In this document: one piece after another, positions 1 through 6,825 of the stretch
Layout: each line of letters starts with the position of its first letter
Numbering within the stretch: position 1 is the first letter of the stretch
Assembly: GCA_009901575.1 (NCBI GenBank)
Contig: WXYP01000004.1
Span: 479,050 to 543,049 of the forward strand
DNA: 64,000 nucleotides
Reading direction: 5' to 3'
Source: Flavobacteriaceae bacterium R38
GTDB lineage: Bacteria > Bacteroidota > Bacteroidia > Flavobacteriales > Flavobacteriaceae
Translations under genes and position numbers: made by a program
Notes under the pieces: model-generated
What the model saw: the letters and a program-made list of their open reading frames with translations, nothing else
What the model was told of the DNA's origin: nothing
The model's database searches: none

Positions 1-1764
1 TGTGACTATTTAAGAAAAAAAGAAGGGTGTTCTTTTACAGAATATATAAAAGGACAAGAGGGGACTATCAGAATTCATGAGTATGAATCTGATGATGAAG
101 TAAGTAAAGGGCTTTTGATCCAAAGAACAGAAACTTCACAAATTAAATTATCAAATTCAATTGTCAAAGGATTTGTAGACTTGGGTGGTGTTTGGATTAT
201 ACCCCATAAACTAGATATTGATAGTGGAGTAAGTCCGCTAAAGACGATTAATAATAATGTTGATATAACTAAAGAATATAAAGATCTAAAAGGATTTATA
301 AAATCAACAATTTTAAATAAAACTCATATCAACAAAAACTCATATTTTTTAAATGATCAGATTGTAGATGTGAATATTGATAATACCCAAATTGAAGGAT
401 CACTTAAACTATCGAACTCTGAATATTTAGAAGAATTATGGGAATCAATTCAAAGAGATGAAAATCTTAATAAAAGATATAAAAGGATTTTTAAAGACAA
501 TGAAAAGGTTGTTGAAGATGAAAATTCAGAATTAAAAAAGGAAGAGTTTTTAAAGAAAATTGATGAGGGTATTGATGATTGGAAAAGAGCTTATATTAAA
601 GGGGATTTTAAAATTCAGAACTCAGTAATAAATGGAAAGGTAGACTTGACAGACTTGCATGTAGAAGGTGATTTAACAATTTCAGATGTAAAAGTGTCTG
701 CAGATATAATTACAAATGCTGTAACCAGTAAATTAAAAGAATATTCAACTATTTTTTATGCGAGAAATGTAGCTATAGAAATGTTGAGATGTCAGGGCAA
801 TTTATATGCAAATCATATGATAGTCAGAGAAAATTTCTCCGCAATTAACACAATAATTGATGGTCATGCATATTTTTATTTTACGGATAATAAAGATCAA
901 AATAAAGCGAAAATCGCTAATGAATTAAATTTAACAGGTTCTAAGTTCGCTAAATTAAGCTTATGGAATAATGATCAAGATATATGGATTTTAGAAAGGG
1001 TTACATCAAAGCATTTAGATATTTGGATGAATGAAAGTTCAACGGGAACAGGAAGTATCAATTTTCGTGGAATTAAATTTGACAGGTTATCTATTAATGA
1101 TGATGATAATGATATAGAAAAGATTCAGAACTTCCTTGAAAATATGGATGCAAGAAAATGGACCCTGGAACCTTATGCACAAGTTGAACAACATCTTAGA
1201 TTACAAGGGCGTAAACAAGAAGGGAATAGGCTATATAACGAAATGCAACGTAAATGGAGAAAGAAAATTCTAAATAATGAAAAGTTCTCACTAAAAAAGA
1301 TAAAACAAAATTTCACAATAAAAAGTTTATTGTATTTTCCTGATTGGTGTCTTAGATGGGTTTTTCATAGAATTTTTTTTCAAGGATTTACAAATTTTGG
1401 TTCGAATTGGAGGAGACCTTTGTTTTTAGGAATACTAATTTTCTTTTTTAGTTTATGGTTAACTTCTAGTAATGAAAATTGGACGAGTTATAACAATAAA
1501 ATTAAAATAGAAAAAGTTGGTTATAGAAATTTAACCAAAGCTTTTGAAATAAGTATACCGATTCTTTCTTTATATAACAAAAATTCTAAAGATTTATATG
1601 ATTTAAAAGAAACAGAATGTACAAAGCTGAATAGTATCTGGAAAGATAAACCGATTAAAGTAAGGATACCTCCTAAAGCATTAGCGGGAATATTAAGTTT
1701 TTTTGGATGGATTTTCTGGCCAGCTTTTGCATTAACATTATCGGGTCTTTTAAGACGGAACTAA
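1..1764 (+). CDS. Membrane-anchored repeat protein, 5'-truncated by window edge
   Basis: The reading frame is open from base 1, so the gene begins upstream. A TTG at 115 is in frame but is not needed as a start. About 587 codons are visible. The N-terminal two thirds contains repeated short segments of the type 'NGKVDLTDLHVEGDLTIS' and 'IEGSLKLSNS', with hydrophobic residues alternating at intervals. This suggests a right-handed beta-helix or pentapeptide-like solenoid. Near residue 380 (counted from the TTG) there is a helical segment with the pattern QHLRLQGRKQEGNRLY, common before the membrane anchor of such proteins. Two hydrophobic helices follow, at about 1418-1460 and 1675-1740. It is probably an inner-membrane protein with a soluble solenoid domain. 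No catalytic motif was recognised and the function is unknown. Confidence 0.75.
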   Translation, partial: CDYLRKKEGCSFTEYIKGQEGTIRIHEYESDDEVSKGLLIQRTETSQIKLSNSIVKGFVDLGGVWIIPHKLDIDSGVSPLKTINNNVDITKEYKDLKGFIKSTILNKTHINKNSYFLNDQIVDVNIDNTQIEGSLKLSNSEYLEELWESIQRDENLNKRYKRIFKDNEKVVEDENSELKKEEFLKKIDEGIDDWKRAYIKGDFKIQNSVINGKVDLTDLHVEGDLTISDVKVSADIITNAVTSKLKEYSTIFYARNVAIEMLRCQGNLYANHMIVRENFSAINTIIDGHAYFYFTDNKDQNKAKIANELNLTGSKFAKLSLWNNDQDIWILERVTSKHLDIWMNESSTGTGSINFRGIKFDRLSINDDDNDIEKIQNFLENMDARKWTLEPYAQVEQHLRLQGRKQEGNRLYNEMQRKWRKKILNNEKFSLKKIKQNFTIKSLLYFPDWCLRWVFHRIFFQGFTNFGSNWRRPLFLGILIFFFSLWLTSSNENWTSYNNKIKIEKVGYRNLTKAFEISIPILSLYNKNSKDLYDLKETECTKLNSIWKDKPIKVRIPPKALAGILSFFGWIFWPAFALTLSGLLRRN

Positions 1765-1841
1765 TTAATAATTTTTATTATCGTCGCTTTTAATAAATAA
1801 ACTGAAAAACTCAGAGATGGACTATTGTGAATTTTTTAAAT

Positions 1842-3158
1842 TCAATCCACTTCCCTTTTTACCGTCCAGCCATCTTCTGTTTTAACGATTTCATATCCAT
1901 CGGCTAAAACAATTTCATAACGATCATTTATTAATGACTTCTCAGGATTCCAATCCTTACCTACATCTAAAACCAACCCTTTCCATCCTTTAAGTAATAA
2001 AATACCATGATGTTTTACTTTAATTTTTCCCCAGGCAGAACGCCCTGTTAACTCCCCATAAACATTTCCGACATTCTCGTAAGGTGTTATTTTATTTGGA
2101 TTAAATTGAATATTCAGTTTGAGGTTTGGCAAGAATAACGTAGGCTCATTACTGAATCTTTTTGCATAACTTTCCTGTAGAGCTTTTGCGGCCGCTACTC
2201 TCGCTTCTTCAATACGCATTATAGTATCAAAATCATAAGGTTTGCCAATAGTAGAGAGTTGTGTTTCTTTAGCAGCTGAATAATTTATATTGAATACAGA
2301 AGCTGCTACTTCACCCAGATCAGTTCCTCTTTTTAGTTTTTTATTCCAACCCGAAGCCTGTTGATCGAGAAGAAAACCATATAAAGGCCCGGAAGTATAG
2401 GCATGAGTCCAGGTAATAGTGTTATTGTCATTGTTGTTGGTATTGACTTTTCTTTCCAGAAATTTTAATTTGTCTACGTCATTCCAACCAGACAAAGACA
2501 TACCTGTATATTCTGCCAGTCCTTCGTGTAATTCTTTATTGACTTCATTAGGAAAGCTTTTCGGAAATAATTCTGCCCTGGTTTTTCTAAATACTAAAGC
2601 ATCCTTAACAGCTTTGAGTCTCGCTTTTCCATCAGCCTCACTAGCCTTTAATAATGCATTCCATTCTAAAAACAGAAGTGCCCTTCCCATTTTTTTATTT
2701 AAATGATCAGAAAGTCCTTTGGAAGAGATTAATCCCAATTTATCCTGATGTTGATGAAACAATTCATGCATCATTAAACTACCTCTTTCATATTTGTTAT
2801 CAGATAATGAACTAAAAAGCACCATAGACCATGATTCTCCTTTCCAATTAAATGCAGTATTGGAAAACCCTAATTTATCAGGCATTTTCCCTGTGTAAAT
2901 ACCATTAACTTCTTTCCAGCCTTCAATAGGTACAGGAGTATTGGAAACTCCTTCCCGGGTTTTCTCATCAACAAAAACTAAGGGTCCAAACAAATTAATT
3001 CCCCATAATTTTCCACTGTCTTTTTTGGTTAACAATTTAACTTCCTCAAAATAAGTTCGGGCTTTTTCCAGATCGATAGCCTGCCCGAAACTTTGAAGAG
3101 ATAATAATGATACTCCTGTAATTATTATATATGTTTTTTTCAGATTGATGCTTTTCAT
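1842..3158 (-). CDS. Secreted HExxH metallopeptidase-like protein
   Basis: The frame can be extended to 3197, but the ATG at 3158 gives a clean signal peptide (MKSINLKKTYIIITG... ending FGQA) and is preferred. The mature protein has MMHELFHQHQ, an HExxH zinc-binding motif. About 80 residues later ELHEGLAEYTG could supply the third ligand (Glu), as in gluzincin-type peptidases. A C-terminal region of about 90 residues looks like a small beta domain. The protein is likely periplasmic or secreted. It is transcribed away from the sensor kinase at 3271, so the two may share a regulatory region. The substrate is unknown, and a peptidase role is inferred from the motif only. Confidence 0.75.
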   Translation of the reverse strand: MKSINLKKTYIIITGVSLLSLQSFGQAIDLEKARTYFEEVKLLTKKDSGKLWGINLFGPLVFVDEKTREGVSNTPVPIEGWKEVNGIYTGKMPDKLGFSNTAFNWKGESWSMVLFSSLSDNKYERGSLMMHELFHQHQDKLGLISSKGLSDHLNKKMGRALLFLEWNALLKASEADGKARLKAVKDALVFRKTRAELFPKSFPNEVNKELHEGLAEYTGMSLSGWNDVDKLKFLERKVNTNNNDNNTITWTHAYTSGPLYGFLLDQQASGWNKKLKRGTDLGEVAASVFNINYSAAKETQLSTIGKPYDFDTIMRIEEARVAAAKALQESYAKRFSNEPTLFLPNLKLNIQFNPNKITPYENVGNVYGELTGRSAWGKIKVKHHGILLLKGWKGLVLDVGKDWNPEKSLINDRYEIVLADGYEIVKTEDGWTVKREVD

Positions 3159-3258
3159 AAGATTTAATTTTCCATCAAAGCTATAATCAATTGCCAATCA
3201 TAAGGGTTAATAAAGGGTTAATGAAAGTTTAATGGTTATCAAACCTTAATTGCTTTTA

Positions 3259-3266
3259 TATTTTTG
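3259..3266 (+). promoter_or_regulatory. Candidate Bacteroidota -7 box (TATTTTTG)
   Basis: TATTTTTG matches the Bacteroidota -7 consensus TAnnTTTG. It lies only 4 bp before the ATG at 3271, so a transcript from it would be nearly leaderless. No clear -33 TTG was found at the expected distance. Confidence 0.3.
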
Positions 3267-3270
3267 TAAT

Positions 3271-4617
3271 ATGTATAAAAGTAAAATCTGGCCTACATTA
3301 TTGATGCTGAGTTCAGCTATTCTTGTTTTTTTGCTTTTGCTGATTTATTTAAATATCCTCTTATTCAGGCTAAAAAAAGAAAAAATAGAAGTTGAATCTC
3401 AAAATCTGGTATCTCAATCTTTCTTTTCCACTCTATATAATGAAAAAGGATTGCATATTTATGTTGATGAGTTACTTGAACAAGAAATAAATCAAGTGCC
3501 CATAGAGCAAATGCGTTCCAGGCTCCAAAATATTTTTAAAGATTACGATACCATATCTGCCAAAATTGATACTGTTTTTTCTCAAATGGAGTTAGCTGTT
3601 GATTATGAATGGACGATCAGTACTCCCAGGTTTGAAATTAGAAATGCCGAAAAAACCATTGCTTTAGTAGACTCGAAAAATAAAAGGGCTGCAGAATTGG
3701 TGCTGTATGGAAAAGATGTAATTAGTCCGGATGCTACTCAATATTTATTCTATAAAATAGGAGACAATTACTTTAACCAAATAAATCTATATATAGAGTT
3801 TACAAATATTTATACAGTCATTGCAAAACAAATGATTTTAGTAATTGTTATAGATATATTCCTGGTATTTCTTTTTGCAGCGATTATGAGACACAGTATT
3901 AAAACATTATTGAGGCAACATAACATTGTAACCCTGCAAACAGATTTACTCAATGCAGTTTCACATGAATTTAATACACCATTGAGTGCTATTCAGATAG
4001 GAAGTCAGACGCTTTTGAAATTAGAAGAACGAGCAGATTCAAATGTAATTAGTGAAATAGCGCATGGTATTATCAGGAAGCAGAAATATTTAAAAAATTT
4101 AGTTGATAGAATACTGACTTTAGGTATTTCAGAAAGTAAAGGAATTACTCCGGATATAGATATCTATAATGCTGATGAATTGATTAATGATATTGTAAAA
4201 AAATGGATGGAAGATAAAAATGTTGCTGCTGTACATTTTGAAATAGGTGATTTACCAGACTGTCAAGTGAACATTGATCCGCATTTATTAAAACTCACCT
4301 TATTTAATATCCTGGATAATGCTTTAAAATATGCCGATAAAGAACCAGTTACTATCAATTTATGGGGAATACAGGTTGGAAAAAGAATTAAAATCTTTAT
4401 TAAAGATAACGGACCCGGAATGAGTGTTTCAGATTTAAAGAATGTGTTTAAAAAATTTTACCGCGGAGAACATTCAAAAAATTCTAAACGAGGCCTTGGT
4501 TTGGGACTATACCTGGTAAAACAAATCTTGAAAATACATAATGGAACCTGTCAGATTAAGAGTAATAAAGACGAAGGAACCACAGTTATAATCACTTTAC
4601 CTCTTTACTATGAATGA
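3271..4617 (+). CDS. Sensor histidine kinase, HisKA/HATPase_c type
   Basis: The ATG at 3271 is chosen over a TTG at 3250. The protein has an N-terminal membrane helix, a periplasmic region of about 150 residues with no recognised sensor domain, and a second membrane helix (around residues 185-210). The HisKA box is SHEFNTPLS, with the phosphorylated His near residue 232. The ATPase domain shows the N box (FNILDNALKYA), G1 (KDNGPGMS) and G2 (RGLGLGLYLVKQI). The gene overlaps the response regulator by 8 nt, so the two form a cognate pair. The signal is unknown. The divergent metallopeptidase at 1842-3158 is a possible target. Confidence 0.93.
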   Translation: MYKSKIWPTLLMLSSAILVFLLLLIYLNILLFRLKKEKIEVESQNLVSQSFFSTLYNEKGLHIYVDELLEQEINQVPIEQMRSRLQNIFKDYDTISAKIDTVFSQMELAVDYEWTISTPRFEIRNAEKTIALVDSKNKRAAELVLYGKDVISPDATQYLFYKIGDNYFNQINLYIEFTNIYTVIAKQMILVIVIDIFLVFLFAAIMRHSIKTLLRQHNIVTLQTDLLNAVSHEFNTPLSAIQIGSQTLLKLEERADSNVISEIAHGIIRKQKYLKNLVDRILTLGISESKGITPDIDIYNADELINDIVKKWMEDKNVAAVHFEIGDLPDCQVNIDPHLLKLTLFNILDNALKYADKEPVTINLWGIQVGKRIKIFIKDNGPGMSVSDLKNVFKKFYRGEHSKNSKRGLGLGLYLVKQILKIHNGTCQIKSNKDEGTTVIITLPLYYE

Positions 4618-5296
4618 AAAAATTAAAGTATTATTGGTAGAAGATGATGTAGATCTGGGACAGATGCTAAAACTGTATCTGGAAATGGATAAGTTTAGTG
4701 TTTATGTGACTACCTCTGCAGAAAAGGGCATGTCTTTATTTAATGAAAACAACTTCACTATAGGAGTTTTGGATGTTAACCTTCCTAAAATGAACGGATT
4801 TGATTTTGCCGAGCAAATTCGTAAAACCAATCCGGGTTTTCCTTTTGTTTTTTTAACTGCAAACAAACTAAAAGAAGATAAAATAAGAGGGTTAAAGCTT
4901 GGGGCAGACGATTATATAACCAAACCATTTGATGCAGAAGAGTTAGTTTTACGCATCCATAATATTCTTAACCGGACTGGCGATTTAAAACAAACGTTAC
5001 TACAGTTCCTAAGGTTTCAATTGAATATGGATGAACTACAATTGATACATCCGGAGAAAACACAAAAACTTACGCGTCGTGAAGCCGAACTACTGTATTA
5101 TTTTATGACGAATCATAACAAACTAATCAAAACCAAAGATATTCTTAGTGATCTTTGGGGAGAAGACGATTATTTCCTGGGCAGGAGTATGAACGTGTTT
5201 ATTAGCAGAATACGAAAATATTTAAGCCTGGAACCTTCAATTTCAATACAAAATGTTAGAGGTGAGGGGTATAAATTGAATGTTGATGACGATTAA
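4610..5296 (+). CDS. OmpR-family response regulator
   Basis: Residues 1-120 form a receiver domain: acidic pair near the N-terminus (EDDVD), phosphoacceptor Asp55 in VLDVNLP, Thr in FLTAN and Lys in ITKPF. Residues 130-225 form a winged-helix Trans_reg_C domain (LTRREAELLYY, ending NVRGEGYKL). The length of 228 aa is normal for the family. The start overlaps the end of the kinase gene by 8 nt, indicating translational coupling. It presumably binds DNA as a phosphorylated dimer. No target site was identified. Confidence 0.95.
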   Translation: MNEKIKVLLVEDDVDLGQMLKLYLEMDKFSVYVTTSAEKGMSLFNENNFTIGVLDVNLPKMNGFDFAEQIRKTNPGFPFVFLTANKLKEDKIRGLKLGADDYITKPFDAEELVLRIHNILNRTGDLKQTLLQFLRFQLNMDELQLIHPEKTQKLTRREAELLYYFMTNHNKLIKTKDILSDLWGEDDYFLGRSMNVFISRIRKYLSLEPSISIQNVRGEGYKLNVDDD

Positions 5297-5349
5297 GTTA
5301 GCTTAATTCAGAATTTAACAAAGTATTATTATTGATAATACAGTTATAA

Positions 5350-5365
5350 AAAAGCATTTGCTTAG
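5350..5365. promoter_or_regulatory. Candidate TetR operator (imperfect copy)
   Basis: AAAAGCATTTGCTTAG matches the reverse complement of the palindrome at 5975-5990 at 12 of 16 positions, including an 11-bp block (TTTGCTTAGTT) shared with the flank. It overlaps the -7 box at 5363-5370, which would suit autorepression by the TetR protein encoded immediately downstream. This is inferred from sequence only. Confidence 0.45.
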
Positions 5366-5370
5366 TTTTG
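5363..5370 (+). promoter_or_regulatory. Candidate -7 promoter box (TAGTTTTG)
   Basis: TAGTTTTG fits TAnnTTTG and lies 9 bp before the ATG of the TetR gene. A -33 TTG at the usual distance is not evident. Confidence 0.4.
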
Positions 5371-5379
5371 CGCTTATAA

Positions 5380-5958
5380 ATGGGAAGAACCAAACAATAT
5401 AATAGGGAAGAAGTACTCGAAAAGGCTATGAATGCTTTTTGGAAGCACGGTTTTAAGAATACTACTTCAAGAATATTGGAAGATGAGATGGGGATTAATC
5501 AAAATACCATTTACTCAGAGTTCGGAAATAAAGAAAACCTCTTTTTAGAAACCATGAGTTTCTATGAAGATCAATTGAAAACAGGGGTTTTGAAACCTGT
5601 CATTGAATCTGATGGCAATTTGGAAGATATCAGAACTTTTTTCAATGGTTTTGTTGATAGTGTTAAAAGTGCTCATAAAAAAAACGGATGCCTGTTAACC
5701 AATACCACGGTGGCATTCGGAAACTCGAATGATAAAGTAATACAGCGATTAAATTTATTTTATGATCGCCTATCAAAGTATTTTTCTCAACTTTTAGAAA
5801 AAGCACAGCTAAAAGGAAAATTAGATGAGGAGACAGATATTAAAAAACTGACAACCTATTTAATTGGTTGTACTCAAGGGCTTAAAGTCATAGTCAAAAT
5901 AATGGATAAAAAAGCATTATCAGATTACATAGATACAGTGATGAGGTCTTTAAAATAA
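5380..5958 (+). CDS. TetR/AcrR-family transcriptional regulator
   Basis: The 192-aa protein starts MGRTKQYNREEVLEKAMNAF. It has a typical TetR N-terminal helix-turn-helix: a helix containing WKHGFKNTTSR, then MGINQNTIYSEFGNKENLF as recognition helix and following helix. The C-terminal ligand-binding region is all helical, with the segment 'KNGCLLTNTTV' seen in one branch of the family. The neighbour is an isochorismatase-family hydrolase 63 bp downstream on the same strand. A palindrome between the two genes (5975-5990), resembling a site overlapping this gene's own promoter, suggests that the protein represses both. The inducer is unknown, possibly a small reactive or electrophilic compound. 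Confidence 0.93.
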   Translation: MGRTKQYNREEVLEKAMNAFWKHGFKNTTSRILEDEMGINQNTIYSEFGNKENLFLETMSFYEDQLKTGVLKPVIESDGNLEDIRTFFNGFVDSVKSAHKKNGCLLTNTTVAFGNSNDKVIQRLNLFYDRLSKYFSQLLEKAQLKGKLDEETDIKKLTTYLIGCTQGLKVIVKIMDKKALSDYIDTVMRSLK

Positions 5959-5974
5959 TTTTTTTGAAAAATAA

Positions 5975-5990
5975 CTAAGCAAACACTTAG
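5975..5990. promoter_or_regulatory. Candidate TetR operator (palindrome)
   Basis: CTAAGCAAACACTTAG is an inverted repeat with perfect CTAAG/CTTAG arms and a 6-nt spacer. It lies 31 bp before the hydrolase start codon. A related sequence lies in the tetR promoter at 5350-5365, which makes it the best candidate binding site for the adjacent TetR regulator. Confidence 0.55.
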
Positions 5991-6021
5991 AAATAATTAT
6001 ATAAATAAAAACGAAAAAGAA

Positions 6022-6627
6022 ATGAGTAACTCTAGAACAGCATTAGTGCTGATTGAAACACAAAATGATTTCCTTTCTCCTGAAGGTAAACTAAATAGTT
6101 TGGTAAAAGATGTAGTAGACGGAAACAACTTTAAACAAAATGTAAATGAAGCTATTGCAGCTGCTCGTCAAGCTGGAATTCCTGTTTATTTTGTTCCGAT
6201 TCAATTTTCAAAAAATCATGTAGAGGTAGGAAATTCTCCATATGGAATTCTGAAAGTAGTAAAAGATCATAATGCTTTTGAGAAAGGAACATGGGGAGCA
6301 CAACTTTATGATGAGATTGATGTACAGGAAGAAGATATTATTGTAGAAGGAAAAAGTAGCATCAGTGCGTTTAGCGGAACCGATTTGGATCATATTTTAA
6401 GAAGTAATGGAGTTGATAAGGTGATCCTCGGTGGATTTTTATCTCATGTATGTGTCAATGCAACGATGACAGATGCCTATGATAAAGGATATAAAGTAGT
6501 AACACTAACAGATGCAGTTGCTACCGCAGGAGAAGATGCACAAAAACAAGTTATAGATCATATTTATCCTATGTTTTCTACTCCTATGGATGTTAAAACT
6601 TTTATTGGTTCGATTACCCAAAACTAA
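6022..6627 (+). CDS. Isochorismatase-family cysteine hydrolase
   Basis: The 201-aa single-domain alpha/beta hydrolase has the family's catalytic triad visible: Asp16 (IETQNDF), Lys111 (EGKSSISAF) and the nucleophile Cys144 (LSHVCVNAT). A cis-peptide region precedes the cysteine, as usual. The family cleaves amides or enol ethers (nicotinamidase, carbamoylases, isochorismatase), and the substrate cannot be read from sequence. There is no signal peptide, so it is cytoplasmic. It follows a tetR gene and a candidate operator and is closed by a strong terminator, so it is likely an inducible single-gene unit or cotranscribed with tetR. Confidence 0.92.
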   Translation: MSNSRTALVLIETQNDFLSPEGKLNSLVKDVVDGNNFKQNVNEAIAAARQAGIPVYFVPIQFSKNHVEVGNSPYGILKVVKDHNAFEKGTWGAQLYDEIDVQEEDIIVEGKSSISAFSGTDLDHILRSNGVDKVILGGFLSHVCVNATMTDAYDKGYKVVTLTDAVATAGEDAQKQVIDHIYPMFSTPMDVKTFIGSITQN

Positions 6628-6633
6628 TAATCC

Positions 6634-6669
6634 AAAACACATACTGTATCTAAAACAGTATGTGTTTTT
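6634..6669 (+). terminator. Rho-independent terminator after the isochorismatase-family gene
   Basis: A perfect 14-bp inverted repeat (AAAACACATACTGT / ACAGTATGTGTTTT) with a 7-nt loop ends in a T run. It begins 6 bp after the stop codon region. Confidence 0.8.
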
Positions 6670-6825
6670 GTTCTTCATTGGTTTTCTGTACTATACAATC
6701 GTTGATGCTAAATGTAGTAGAATTGTAATACACAGTAGATCTAAACAAATAGTATTTTAAAAGCAATACATTCAATCTGTTATAAATATTTAGTACCTTG
6801 ACATTATAATAGAAATGTAATACAA

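Noticed and set aside
2419..2706. 95-codon plus-strand open frame
   Set aside because: It lies wholly inside the metallopeptidase gene on the other strand and has no plausible domain or promoter.
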